64,000 nt of DNA from JBBDMC01 sp963826055 (GTDB lineage: Bacteria; Pseudomonadota; Alphaproteobacteria; Rhizobiales; Kaistiaceae): positions 382,275 through 446,274 of the forward strand of contig CAWGVO010000018.1 of the NCBI GenBank assembly GCA_963826055.1, in the 5' to 3' direction. Each line of letters starts with the position of its first letter. Position 1 is the stretch's first letter. The notes under the pieces were generated by a model, which was not told where the DNA came from, searched no databases, and saw only the letters and a list, made by a program, of their open reading frames with translations. The translations under genes were made by a program, and so were the position numbers. Below are positions 34,790 to 46,022 of the stretch, piece after piece.

Positions 34790-35812
34790 AGGGCGAACCA
34801 GCGGCGCCGACGCGAGCCGTAGAGGGTGTAGACGGCGGTGGCGGTGAACAGGATGGTGAAGTCAACGCGCAGCTTGCGCTCGGGCCCGGGGGCCCTGAGT
34901 TTCAGCTCGCGGCAGCGTACGATCATCTCGTCGAGGATCGAATCTGAGGGTCAGCTGATGTTGCTGGGTCCACCTGGCAACCGTCTGGCGGACCTTGGCG
35001 CGATTGCGGCGCAGGAACGCCGAGGCCGGCGGCGCCGAGCGGTGCCGTGGATCGTCCGAAAAGATCCGGCGCAGGTCGCGGTCATAAAATGTCGTCGCCT
35101 TGACAGCGTAGGCCGCCTGTTTGTGCTCGTAGTGTTCGGCAAGTGTGCGGGTGATGCGGCTGATCGGCTCGACCATGCGGCGGCTGTGAAGCATCGGCTT
35201 GTCGCCGGCGATCTCGGCCATCAGTTCGTCGACATACTGGAGCTTGGCGAGGGCCGGCCACCCGGCATAACGTCGGCGCCAGTCGGACCGGGGCCGGAGC
35301 CACACTGCGAAGGTCTCGGCGAAATCCTCGTCGGGATGGGCCTGGGCATACCACAGGCTGAGGTGCTGGACGTAGTTCCGGCTGGTGGGGTCGGGCCGGT
35401 AGTAGCTCGGGTAGCGGATGGAGGAGCGCCCGAAGAGTTTCTGCCAGCGGCGCCGCCGTTGGAGGCGGTAGGCGTGCTGAACCACGTGGCCGGCCTCGTG
35501 GCGGAGGATACGCTGGCATTCCGCGAAACTGCCGCCTTCCACGTCGAGGATCTGCTTGCGCTCCAGTCGGGTCAGGCGGGGATGGGCGAGATAGAAAGGG
35601 ATGGAAATCCCGGGCGTGTTGTCCGGCGTGAACCATTCCTCGCCGATCCAGGCGTGCGGCCGGACCCTCAGACCCCGCTGGCCGAGCTCTTCGTGCAGGC
35701 GGTCAAGACAGCCCTCCAGCCAGGTGCCGCCCAGGGTAACACCGAGGTCCCGGAAGCGAAGCTGGAGCAGCTCCTCATCCGGCAGCGACGCCCAGGCGAA
35801 GTCACGGGGCAT
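34786..35812 (-). pseudogene. Putative zinc-binding metallopeptidase, one-base frameshift
   Basis: Reconstructed as about 342 residues. It starts at ATG 35812 (MPRDFAWASLPDEELLQLRF) and has the HExxH zinc motif as RHEAGHVVQH (about residue 120) with DEDFAETFAVWL downstream supplying likely further ligands. Near 34945 one extra base shifts the frame; corrected, the C-terminus reads LDSILDEMIVRCRELKL and ends YGSRRRWFAL at TGA 34786-34788. That stop overlaps the TTG start of the ATP-grasp gene, which supports both the correction and co-translation. No signal peptide. Bases 35813-36328 of the same frame are a shadow of other genes. The function of this family is not known. Confidence 0.82.
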
Positions 35813-35895
35813 GCCGCGCCGAATCCCCCCGGTCAGACGGTCCAACGGGGATGGTCTCACGCCTTCGCCGGTGCGGCAACATCCCGGCGCCCGCG

Positions 35896-36267
35896 CTAGG
35901 AGCGCTGGTAGTGCCGGGCGAGGAGGCCGAGTCCGATCAGGATGAGGGCGACCGGTCCGATCAGGTCCCAGTTGATCTTCAGTTGCAGCAGGAAAATGAT
36001 GGTGAGCGCCACAAGAATGACGCCGCCGATGAACGAACCGGTGGCCGCCGCCGTCAGCCGCCCCTCGCGGTTGTAGGTGGCGAACGCGCTGGCGAAGGCC
36101 ACCGCCGCCGGAACCAGCAAGAACACCGCCCACCAGTTGTGCGGTATGGCGAAGCCGAGATTCTGCAGGAGCAGGACCACGCCGATCCCGATCAGGATCA
36201 GCGCTCCGATAAAGCCGCGCTCGCGATGGCGATGCGGCCGGCGTTCGTTGTGAAACTCGTCCGACAT
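35896..36267 (-). CDS. Small membrane protein, LiaF/DUF5668-like
   Basis: A 123-residue membrane protein starting at ATG 36267 after a GGAGG site. A charged His/Arg-rich N-terminal tail (about residues 1-18) is followed by four hydrophobic segments: FIGALILIGIGVVLLLQNLG, then WWAVFLLVPAAVAFASAF, GSFIGGVILVALTIIFLL and LIGPVALILIGLGLLA. The repeated IGxGxxLLxxNLG-like phrase is typical of LiaF transmembrane/DUF5668 proteins. Function unknown. It is the first gene of a possible operon with the metallopeptidase and ATP-grasp genes. Confidence 0.75.
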   Translation of the reverse strand: MSDEFHNERRPHRHRERGFIGALILIGIGVVLLLQNLGFAIPHNWWAVFLLVPAAVAFASAFATYNREGRLTAAATGSFIGGVILVALTIIFLLQLKINWDLIGPVALILIGLGLLARHYQRS

Positions 36268-36337
36268 CGACAAGTCCTCCGGCCCCCTGGGCGGGATCAT
36301 TCTTGCCTGACCGCGATGCCCGCGCCATTGCGCCAAG

Positions 36338-36808
36338 TCAAGCGTCGGCGGCAACCTTGAGGCTGACGATGCGGTCCGGGTCCCTGACCGGCTCGCCGCG
36401 CTTGATCTTGTCGACGGCCTCCATGCCCGAGGTGACCTTACCCCACACGGTATACTTGCCGTCGAGAAAGCGGGCATCATCGAAGCAGATGAAGAACTGG
36501 CTGTCGGCCGAATCGGGACTGGTGGCGCGCGCCATCGAGCAGACGCCGCGCACGTGCGGCTCGCGGTTGAACTCCGCCTTGAGGTTCTTGCCGGAGCCGC
36601 CGGTGCCGGTGCCGGTCGGGTCGCCGGTCTGGGCCATGAAGCCGTCGATCACACGGTGGAAGACGATGCCGTCGTAGAAGCCCTGGCGGGCAAGTTCCTT
36701 GATGCGGGCGACGTGTTTCGGCGCGAGGTCTGGCCGCAGCGCGATTGTCACCCGTCCTTTCGTCGTCTCCATCACCAGCGTGTTCTCGGGATCGGCGGTA
36801 TCGGCCAT
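36338..36808 (-). CDS. Cyclophilin-type peptidyl-prolyl cis-trans isomerase
   Basis: A 156-residue cytoplasmic cyclophilin (no signal peptide). Conserved active-site phrases are FYDGIVFHRVIDGFMAQTGDP (Arg/Phe/Met region), DSADSQFFICFDD and FLDGKYTVWGKV. It catalyses proline isomerisation in folding proteins. It lies 48 bases after coaD on the same strand; coaD followed by one or two cyclophilins and queA-tgt is a known arrangement in Hyphomicrobiales, here interrupted by the metallopeptidase/ATP-grasp block. Confidence 0.96.
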   Translation of the reverse strand: MADTADPENTLVMETTKGRVTIALRPDLAPKHVARIKELARQGFYDGIVFHRVIDGFMAQTGDPTGTGTGGSGKNLKAEFNREPHVRGVCSMARATSPDSADSQFFICFDDARFLDGKYTVWGKVTSGMEAVDKIKRGEPVRDPDRIVSLKVAADA

Positions 36809-36856
36809 GAGCTCTCGTCCTCTCGATCAGGTCTTTCGGGATTGTCGTGACGGGCG

Positions 36857-37354
36857 TCAGCGCCCGAAGCGGCGGGCGATCATTTCGGCGACGACGGCAG
36901 GTACGAACGGCCGGATGTCGCCGCCCATTTCGGCTATCTGACGGACCAGAGTGGCGGTGATGTGGCGCACCGAGGGCGAGGCCGGCAGAAACACCGTATT
37001 CAGCTCGGGCGCCATCACTTCGTTCATGCCGACCATCTGCATCTCGTATTCGAAGTCGTTGGCGTCGCGCAGTCCGCGGATGAGGATGGTGGCGCCGGCG
37101 GCCCGGGCAGCCTCCACCACCAGCCCCTCGAAATGGATCGCGCGCACCCGGCCGGGGGCGTCGCCGCCGATCGCATCGGCCATGGCCGCGACCATTGTCT
37201 TGCGCTCCTCGAGTGCAAACATCGGCGCCTTGCCCGGGTGGATGCCGATGGCGACCACCACGTTATCGGCAATCGCCAGCGCGCCGGCGAGAATGTCGAC
37301 GTGGCCGTTGGTCACCGGATCGAACGTACCGGCGTAAAGGGCGGTTCGGTTCAT
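36857..37354 (-). CDS. coaD: Phosphopantetheine adenylyltransferase
   Basis: A 165-residue nucleotidyltransferase of coenzyme A biosynthesis: 4'-phosphopantetheine + ATP to dephospho-CoA. The N-terminus ALYAGTFDPVTNGHVDIL holds the TxGH-like ATP motif, ILIRGLRDANDFEYE binds substrate, and HITATLVRQIAEMGGD is the C-terminal Ser/Thr-loop. ATG 37354 gives the usual length; an in-frame ATG three codons earlier and a longer extension to 37453 are possible but not conserved. Confidence 0.96.
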   Translation of the reverse strand: MNRTALYAGTFDPVTNGHVDILAGALAIADNVVVAIGIHPGKAPMFALEERKTMVAAMADAIGGDAPGRVRAIHFEGLVVEAARAAGATILIRGLRDANDFEYEMQMVGMNEVMAPELNTVFLPASPSVRHITATLVRQIAEMGGDIRPFVPAVVAEMIARRFGR

Positions 37355-37668
37355 GGATGGCATCTCGCCCGCCGCGTCGGACGCGGGCTTCTTAGCCCGA
37401 CCGGCCGGAGGCGGCAAGCCGGCCGTCTCCTCGTTTGCCTGATTTTTGTGCAACCTCTGGCGGCCCGATCGCCGATCCCTTTCGGCCTTGCCCGAAGCAT
37501 CGTTGTCGAAGAGACCGCGCGCCAGTGGATCGTTCTTAGAACATCTCGTTCTTTCAATGACTTAACTCTGTGACCCCGATCACTGCGATGGGTAAGGGCG
37601 GCTCCTATGTGTTGGTCAGGATGAATTCGGCGGCGACGCCGCCGTCAAGGGATCAGGGGTCAGGAGCA
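37355..37668. promoter_or_regulatory. Divergent region between coaD and a small secreted-protein gene
   Basis: About 314 bases. It contains the overlapping inverted repeats GTTCTTAGAAC (37532-37542) and AGAACATCTCGTTCT (37538-37552), which look like an operator; the half-site GTTC resembles LexA half-sites, but the spacing does not match the alphaproteobacterial GTTC-N7-GTTC box. No coding sequence is evident beyond a possible N-terminal extension of coaD. Confidence 0.35.
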
Positions 37669-37917
37669 ATGTTCAGCGTTCGATCGGCAGTACTTGCCAC
37701 AGCGTTCGCGGTCACCATGGCCGCGGCGGTCAGCGGTATCTCCTTCAGGGGCGAGACCAAAGAGGTGCGGCTCGACGAGGCGTGCGCCCACGAAACGTGG
37801 CCGTCCATCCCGGTGCAGTGCCTGACCGGGAACCTAAAGCCGTCGGTACGCGTTGTTTCGGCGGAGAGCGACTACCAACGCGACATGCAAGCCCGCTTCG
37901 CGGTGGCGTTCGAATGA
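37669..37917 (+). CDS. Small secreted hypothetical protein
   Basis: An 82-residue protein starting at ATG 37669 with a good AGGAG site. Residues 1-20 (FSVRSAVLATAFAVTMAAAV) are a signal peptide or anchor. The rest contains two cysteines in DEACAHETWPSIPVQCLTG, a phrase seen in small Hyphomicrobiales exported proteins. No known function. A second small exported protein follows 130 bases downstream on the same strand. Confidence 0.7.
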   Translation: MFSVRSAVLATAFAVTMAAAVSGISFRGETKEVRLDEACAHETWPSIPVQCLTGNLKPSVRVVSAESDYQRDMQARFAVAFE

Positions 37918-38047
37918 ACGGGAAACTGAACGGTTTTCGCCATCACTCTGAACGGGAGATGAACGTCCCTGAATGCGCCGGTTCAGCCTGACTGTGGTCT
38001 GATCGGCAACCTGAGCAAGCGGGCGTTCGCGTCAAGGAGACAATCTC

Positions 38048-38254
38048 ATGCGCTTCCACTCAACCATTCTCGCGACCACTCTGGCGGCCACCGTCGCCGT
38101 CGGTCTCGCAAGCGCGTCGATTTACACCGGTAGCCAGGACGCGCCAGCGGTCAAGGCCGACCGGCTGCCGGTCATTGCCGATGCAAGCGGCTACCTCACC
38201 ATCGAAACGCGCCATGACGGTGTGTCCGTCCTCAAGCGCGTTCCCGCCAACTGA
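38048..38254 (+). CDS. Small secreted hypothetical protein
   Basis: A 68-residue protein from ATG 38048, preceded by an AAGGAGA site. A signal peptide is likely (FHSTILATTLAATVAVGLASA). The remainder, KADRLPVIADASGYLTIE and SVLKRVPAN, has no recognised domain. It is followed by a strong terminator at 38284-38321, showing that the transcript ends here. Resembles other short exported proteins common in Hyphomicrobiales; function unknown. Confidence 0.7.
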   Translation: MRFHSTILATTLAATVAVGLASASIYTGSQDAPAVKADRLPVIADASGYLTIETRHDGVSVLKRVPAN

Positions 38255-38283
38255 CCAAAAAAACCCTACCTCCAAGCCTCGCA

Positions 38284-38321
38284 CGGCCGCCGGCTCACCC
38301 CACCGGCGGCCGCTTTCTTTT
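38284..38321 (+). terminator. Rho-independent terminator
   Basis: Perfect 10-base stem CGGCCGCCGG (38284-38293) / CCGGCGGCCG (38303-38312), 9-base loop, then CTTTCTTTT on the plus strand, 30 bases after the stop of the 68-residue secreted protein gene. Confidence 0.85.
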
Positions 38322-38348
38322 CGGCGCGGGCGCCGACGCGTCGGCCGG

Positions 38349-39143
38349 CTAATCCAGAAAGCAACTCGTCGGAATCGCCGCCTGGACGGGGATCGGCCGG
38401 ATCACCAGTTCGCCCGCCACTTCCAGCACCAGCTTCCGCCGGATTGCCTCGGCGAGCTGGTCGCGATCCTTGACCGGCAGGACGAACGAGCCCGGGCCGC
38501 CGATCACGCAGTCGGCGTAGTAGCGGTCGAGCGAGATGAACACGCTCGACGGGCGGATCATGATCGGCAATCCGTTGATGACCACGCCGGCGGCGACGGC
38601 GGCATCGCGCGCCGGCGCCACAGGCCGGCCGTTGTTGTTGGGACCGTCGCCGGACACGTCGATTGTCTTGCGAAGGCCGGCGTAGCCGTCCTCCGCGAAC
38701 AGTCCGACGGCGTAGTCGATGGCGCCCGAGATCGAGGTGCCGTGCATGTCGGAGATCGGCCGGGTGTCCAGCGCCTCGGCGAACGCTTCGGCGGCCTCCG
38801 CACCGTCGACGAGGCTCCACGGAACGATCGTCCTCTGCGATGTGGCGCCGGCCCACTCCACGTAGGTGAGCGCGATCCGCCCGTAACCACCATCGACGAT
38901 CGCGTGGATGACGTCCGGGTGCCGCAGGGCCGCGGCGTAGCCGCGCCGCTGCACGGCCTGCTCCTCGGGGTCCATCGACCCGGAGACGTCGACCGCCAGC
39001 ACCAGCTCGAGATCGACCGGCGTATCCTCCGCGATCGCTTCGGAGCCCGCGAGTACCAGCGGGGCAAAGGCCAGCGCCGCGGCGGTGGCCAGCGCCAGGA
39101 GTTTCGTCGATCGCCGTTGCCGCGCAGACTTCGGTCGCGCCAT
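38349..39143 (-). CDS. DUF1194 (von Willebrand factor A-like) secreted protein
   Basis: A 264-residue exported protein with a VWA-type domain. ATG 39143 is chosen because the upstream alternative is a TTG without support. A basic N-terminus and hydrophobic stretch LLALATAAALAFAPLVLA form a signal peptide. The domain begins LELVLAVDVSGSMDPEE with the metal-binding DxSxS motif, and GTSISGAIDYAVGLF supplies the later Thr/Ser. DUF1194 proteins are common in alphaproteobacteria and of unknown role, possibly metal-dependent adhesion or complex assembly. Lies after gyrA on the same strand. Confidence 0.87.
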   Translation of the reverse strand: MARPKSARQRRSTKLLALATAAALAFAPLVLAGSEAIAEDTPVDLELVLAVDVSGSMDPEEQAVQRRGYAAALRHPDVIHAIVDGGYGRIALTYVEWAGATSQRTIVPWSLVDGAEAAEAFAEALDTRPISDMHGTSISGAIDYAVGLFAEDGYAGLRKTIDVSGDGPNNNGRPVAPARDAAVAAGVVINGLPIMIRPSSVFISLDRYYADCVIGGPGSFVLPVKDRDQLAEAIRRKLVLEVAGELVIRPIPVQAAIPTSCFLD

Positions 39144-39220
39144 GAGCGAAGTCTCACTCCAATCCAGCGCCGGGTTCAAGGGGCCGGCGCGGCGAATGCA
39201 CGACCTCGTTCAGGGCGGGA

Positions 39221-41995
<2,775 letters not shown>

Positions 41996-42174
41996 GCGAC
42001 ACCTGAGAATCAGTGGAAACGCCTGGAGATATCTAGGCTTTCGGGAGGTCGGAAACAAGGCGCGCCGGCGGATTTGGCGACGCTAAACACCTCGTTAATT
42101 CAATGGCTTACACGCCCCTGCCGATCCGGCCTTGCCGCGGCGTCTGTAAGCGCCCTCGCGCCCTCGCCCCGGCC

Positions 42175-42747
42175 CTAGAAAAGTCCCTCCTCGAAGCGGA
42201 CCTCACCGTCGACCCGGAGCCGTTTCAGCGCGGCGCGGCCGTCGGGGAGAACGGCGACATCGACGGTCATCACCCGGTCCCGGGGCAGCCGTTCGAGCTC
42301 GTGCGCCGTCGCCTCGGGCACATAGAAGCGTTCCAGGTTGTAGGCGACGCGGTAGGTCCAGCATGGCGCGCCACCCTCGCATGACGCGCCGGTGGCCTGG
42401 CTGGCCGTGGCAACGACGCCCATGAGCACCGTGCCGCCGTCCGGCCTGACGTGATTGATGGCGGTCGCCTGCCACCGGCCGTCAGCGTCCTCTGCGATCG
42501 TGACATAGATCGTGTCGCCCCAGTCGAAATCGTCGTCGCCGGCGAGGGCGTCGCTGTCGAGCCGCGAGATGGCGTAGGACAACGTCACATAGTGGCCGCG
42601 GATGAGGTCGCGCGGGTCGACCGGCACGACGGTCAGCCAAATCTCCGTCCCGTTGGCCAGGATCCGCGCCCGCTCGGCGACCGTCCAACCGACGAGGGCG
42701 ACCTGGACGACAAAGGCGAGCGCCAATGCGATTGCGGTGCGCCTCAT
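42175..42747 (-). CDS. GDYxxLxY-domain membrane-anchored protein
   Basis: A 190-residue protein with an N-terminal membrane anchor (AIALALAFVVQVALVGW) and the domain-naming motif as RGHYVTLSYAIS (G-x-Y-x2-L-x-Y) at about residues 50-61. The family often pairs with DUF2157 membrane proteins. Its ATG overlaps the stop of the DUF2157 gene (42744-42747), so the two are coupled. The open frame extends far upstream but only as a shadow of DUF2157. Function unknown; the domain is probably extracytoplasmic. Confidence 0.88.
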   Translation of the reverse strand: MRRTAIALALAFVVQVALVGWTVAERARILANGTEIWLTVVPVDPRDLIRGHYVTLSYAISRLDSDALAGDDDFDWGDTIYVTIAEDADGRWQATAINHVRPDGGTVLMGVVATASQATGASCEGGAPCWTYRVAYNLERFYVPEATAHELERLPRDRVMTVDVAVLPDGRAALKRLRVDGEVRFEEGLF

Positions 42748-44096
42748 GCTGCGCCTCCGGCCGACGATCCCGTTTCGCTCCCCCTCTCCCGTGCGCGGGA
42801 CAGGCGCCGGTCGACCCGGTAGAGCGCCCACGCCAGCAGCACGAACAGGACGCCCCCGCCGATGAAGGCGAAGGCGGTCTCGATCAGCGTGCCGAAGGTG
42901 ACGGCGTAGAGGTAGATGACCTCCAGCCCGAAGGCGATCAGCCCCAGCGTCTTGGCGAACGGGTGGCCCGCCACCTGGCCGAGATAGACCGACCACAGGG
43001 CGGCCGCCATCACCATGACCCCGCCGGCGAGGCGCGGCAGGAGATCGTCGCCGGGAATGTAAAGAGCGAACAGGATGGCGGCGGCGCCAAGGGCGGCCAC
43101 CGCGATGAGGTTCACGGCGCCCGCCCTCCACCGTCTGGCGGAGACGAGGGCGAGCACGACACCGGTGCCGGCGATGAACACGGCGGCCGTGACCGGTGCG
43201 GTCTCGCCGACCGAGCGCAGCCTGCTTGCCGCAAGGTCGATGCCGACGGCGAGCAGTTGCTCGATGCCGAACGCCACCTGGACCGCGATCAGTGCCGGGA
43301 CGAGCCCCGCCTCCCCCAGCGCGGCGAACCGGGGCCACGGCGCCCGCGCCGCCACTGCCGCCGCCAGCGCCCATAGAGCAAGCGCCGAGACCGAGGCAAG
43401 GGCGGCCGCGGCGGCGAACGACCAGTGGTCGCGGACGGCAAAGCCGATGATGGTCACCGCCGCCCACGCGATCAACGCCAGCGTGGCGAAGATACGGGGC
43501 ACGCGCGCGCCCTGGAACGCGGCCAGCGCCGCGCCGACGATGATCGCGGCAAAGCTCGCCCAGTGCGGGACGGTGGCGTTGTTGACGGTACCGAACTCGG
43601 CCCAATAGGCGGCGCCGATCAGGCCGACGAGGGTCATGGTCGGCGAGCGGGCGAGCAGTGCCGCCGCGAACACGCCGACCTCGAACCTCAGGATGGCGTC
43701 GGCGAAATCGATCGACAGCGAATAGGACTGTCCGACCAGGGCGATCGCGGCGGCGAAGACGAGAGCGGCGGCAAGCAGGGCCGCTTCGGCGAACGCGCGC
43801 AGTTGCCGCCGGTCGAGGACCGCCGCCGTCGCGTAGGCGAGCGCCAGCCCTGCCAGGATCACGCCGAGGCGGGCCGGGCGCGAAAGCGCCTCCCAGTTGG
43901 CGGCAACGAAGGCGATGACGCCGATGCCGAGGAGCAGCGCCCCGAGGGAGCCGACAATCGCCGCCATGGTGAACGCCGATCCCCGGCCGCCGAGCGTCGC
44001 CAAAATCGCCTCGGCGCCGTCGGGGCTGACCCAGCCGGCTTCGCGCCACTTGGGCAGGTCGGCCGCAAGCCGCCGCCGGTACGTCGCATCGAACAT
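42744..44096 (-). CDS. DUF2157 multi-pass membrane protein
   Basis: A 450-residue protein with a short soluble N-terminal region (about residues 1-45, with WREAGWVSPDGAEAIL) and then about twelve hydrophobic segments. The opening FTMAAIVGSLGALLLGIGV and FVAANWEALSRPARLG phrases are the hallmark of DUF2157. Function is not known; genes of this family are usually followed by a GDYxxLxY gene, as here. Confidence 0.9.
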   Translation of the reverse strand: MFDATYRRRLAADLPKWREAGWVSPDGAEAILATLGGRGSAFTMAAIVGSLGALLLGIGVIAFVAANWEALSRPARLGVILAGLALAYATAAVLDRRQLRAFAEAALLAAALVFAAAIALVGQSYSLSIDFADAILRFEVGVFAAALLARSPTMTLVGLIGAAYWAEFGTVNNATVPHWASFAAIIVGAALAAFQGARVPRIFATLALIAWAAVTIIGFAVRDHWSFAAAAALASVSALALWALAAAVAARAPWPRFAALGEAGLVPALIAVQVAFGIEQLLAVGIDLAASRLRSVGETAPVTAAVFIAGTGVVLALVSARRWRAGAVNLIAVAALGAAAILFALYIPGDDLLPRLAGGVMVMAAALWSVYLGQVAGHPFAKTLGLIAFGLEVIYLYAVTFGTLIETAFAFIGGGVLFVLLAWALYRVDRRLSRARERGSETGSSAGGAA

Positions 44097-44267
44097 GGAA
44101 CGAGTCGCCCGCTACGCCGCCAGCTTAGTCGCAACGGAAAGGTGGCAAAAGGCGGGCCGGGGCCCTCTCCCCGGCGGCCGGGCGGCCAAAACCGCTTTTC
44201 TTCCGCCCGATCATGGATATAGTGGGTTCGATCCGGGGAGGCCGCGTAACCTCGGGGTTGAGTTCAC

Positions 44268-44459
44268 ATGAGTAGGAACGTCGCAGACGACGACAAGCGT
44301 AAGGCGCTGGAGCAGATCGTCCTCGATCTTGGCAGGCTGCAGGGGGCGGCTAAAACCGCCGAGGAAACCTTTGTCGCCTTCCTGATCGCAAGTGCGCAGC
44401 GGGAAGCAACCAGCCGCTTCCAGGAGCTGTCGGACACGCGCGAGGCGGAGCCCATCTGA
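44268..44459 (+). CDS. Small hypothetical protein
   Basis: A 63-residue, charged, mostly helical protein from ATG 44268, preceded by a GGGG-TTGAG stretch and 35 bases earlier by a TATAGT that could be a -10 element. The sequence KRKALEQIVLDLGRLQGAAKTAEETFVAFLIASAQREATSRFQ (shown in part) suggests one amphipathic helical hairpin. No domain recognised. Coding status is plausible but not certain. Confidence 0.55.
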   Translation: MSRNVADDDKRKALEQIVLDLGRLQGAAKTAEETFVAFLIASAQREATSRFQELSDTREAEPI

Positions 44460-44602
44460 GGCCGCCGCTTGCCCGTGTGATATCCCGCCGCCCGCCTCGC
44501 GGCGCGCTTTGGTGCGCGCTGAGGCGAGCGCCTTGCCGGGCTGGCCCTTTGCCCTAGCCACTGGCACCATGGCCCCGTTCTCGCGGGGCGATTCTTCGGG
44601 TC

Positions 44603-45229
44603 ATGGTCAACTTCCTGCTCAACGCGATCGTGACGCTGTTCGTCACCGTCGACCCGATCGGCCTGGTGCCGATGTTCATCGCGCTCACCGCCGGGATGAG
44701 CGCCGCCCAGCGCCGTGCCATCGGCATGCGCGCGACGACCACGGCGGCGGCGATCCTCGTCGCCTTCGCGCTCTTCGGCGCCGAGCTGCTCACCTTCCTC
44801 GGTATCTCGCTCGCCGCCTTCCGCATCGCCGGCGGCCTGCTCCTGTTCTGGATCGCCTTCGAGATGGTGTTCGAGCTGCGCCAGCAGCGCAAATCCAACG
44901 CCGTCAACACCGCCCAGACCGATGAGGCGTCCCACGTGGCGATCGTGCCGCTGGCGATCCCGCTGATCTCCGGTCCGGGCTCGATCTCGGCAACCATCCT
45001 CATTGCCTCGCACGCGCCGAGCTACGTGGAGGTGGTCGGCCTGATCGTCGTGATCGTGCTGCTGATGGCGGCGAACTTCGCCGTGTTCCTGCTCGCCACG
45101 CCCATCGACCGGCTGCTCGGCGTTACCGGCCGGCTGGTCGCCTCGCGGCTGCTCGGGGTGATCCTGGCGGCGCTGTCGATCCAGTTCGTCGCCGACGGCG
45201 CCATGGCCATCGCCGCCGGCAACGGCTGA
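44603..45229 (+). CDS. MarC-family integral membrane protein
   Basis: A 208-residue inner-membrane protein of the MarC (UPF0056) family with six predicted membrane segments. Family phrases are FVTVDPIGLVPMFIALT near the N-terminus and PLAIPLISGPGSISATI in the middle, where the GPG-containing loop lies. Function remains unclear despite the multiple antibiotic resistance name; transport of small molecules is suspected. Convergent with the cytochrome c gene. Confidence 0.92.
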   Translation: MVNFLLNAIVTLFVTVDPIGLVPMFIALTAGMSAAQRRAIGMRATTTAAAILVAFALFGAELLTFLGISLAAFRIAGGLLLFWIAFEMVFELRQQRKSNAVNTAQTDEASHVAIVPLAIPLISGPGSISATILIASHAPSYVEVVGLIVVIVLLMAANFAVFLLATPIDRLLGVTGRLVASRLLGVILAALSIQFVADGAMAIAAGNG

Positions 45230-45234
45230 GGCCG

Positions 45235-45948
45235 CTACTTCTTCTCCAGCGAGGCGCGGTAGGCGTGGACCTCGTCCGGCGTCATCGGCTTCTTGCGCAG
45301 CGCCGCCACGTCGTCCGCCGTCAGGTCGGCAAAGCCGGCGGGTCGGAGCTTGTCGTTGCCGAAGCTCCCGCGCACGTACCCGATCACCGCGGCGATCTCG
45401 TCGTCCGACAGGAAGTCGAACGACGGCATGGTCTGGTCGAGCGACTGGCCGGCAACGTCGATCGGCCCCTGCAACCCGTTGAGGACGACGGCCGCCGGGA
45501 AATCGGTCGCCAGGAAGAGGTCGGAGTTGCCGGCGAGCGGTGGGAACTGGCCTTCGACGCCCTCCCCGTTTGCCTGGTGGCAGGCGCTGCAGTTGTCGGC
45601 GAAGACGCTGGCGCCATCGACGCTGCCGGCCGCGGCGGTTGCAGATGCCGGCGCCGCCGGGGGCGGGTTGGGGCCGAGGTAGGTGGCCAGATAGTCCAGG
45701 ATCTGCGCGCGCTGGTCAGCGGTGATCCTGAGGCCGTAGCCCGCCATGTTGTCGAGCAATGCGTTCCAGGCGCCGCGCCGGAGGCCGGCCGAATCGACCA
45801 CCGACTGGAGGTCGTGGCAGGTTCGGCAGTTGCCGTAGACGAGGTCGCGACCCGGCCCTTCAGGCAGGTTGAACTGCTGGGCGGCCGAGGCGGCCGTGGC
45901 CCACGCGACGACGCCGGCAAAGATCAGGCTAGCGGAAGCCAATCGCAC
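45235..45948 (-). CDS. Dihaem cytochrome c, probable sulfite dehydrogenase electron acceptor
   Basis: A 237-residue exported cytochrome starting at GTG 45948 (AGGG site 8 bases upstream; an earlier GTG at 45963 lacks one). The signal peptide ends about AASA (residue 22). Haem-binding motifs are CRTCH (about 41-45) and CSACH (about 120-124), with MPSF supplying a likely axial Met in the second domain. It is co-directional and just downstream of a sulfite-oxidase-type molybdoenzyme, the same order as SorA-SorB. It would pass electrons to the respiratory chain in the periplasm. Confidence 0.9.
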   Translation of the reverse strand: MRLASASLIFAGVVAWATAASAAQQFNLPEGPGRDLVYGNCRTCHDLQSVVDSAGLRRGAWNALLDNMAGYGLRITADQRAQILDYLATYLGPNPPPAAPASATAAAGSVDGASVFADNCSACHQANGEGVEGQFPPLAGNSDLFLATDFPAAVVLNGLQGPIDVAGQSLDQTMPSFDFLSDDEIAAVIGYVRGSFGNDKLRPAGFADLTADDVAALRKKPMTPDEVHAYRASLEKK

Positions 45949-45965
45949 GCAGGAAGCCCTCACAC

Positions 45966-46010
45966 AAAGAAAGGGCGGAGCGCCTATGGGAGGCCGGCGC
46001 CCCGCCCTTT
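45966..46010 (-). terminator. Hairpin terminator or attenuator between molybdoenzyme and cytochrome genes
   Basis: On the minus strand, 15-base arms AAAGGGCGGGGCGCC (46010-45996) and GGCGCTCCGCCCTTT (45984-45970), paired throughout with one G-U, loop of 11 bases, then TTTCTTT tail. It lies 13 bases after the molybdoenzyme stop and just before the cytochrome start, so it would partly terminate transcription or set the ratio of the two proteins. Confidence 0.75.
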
Positions 46011-46022
46011 TTGAAGCCTCGT

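Noticed and set aside
37532..37552. LexA (SOS) box upstream of the small secreted protein
   Set aside because: Half-sites GTTC/GAAC are present but the spacing does not match the alphaproteobacterial GTTC-N7-GTTC box; kept only as a possible operator.
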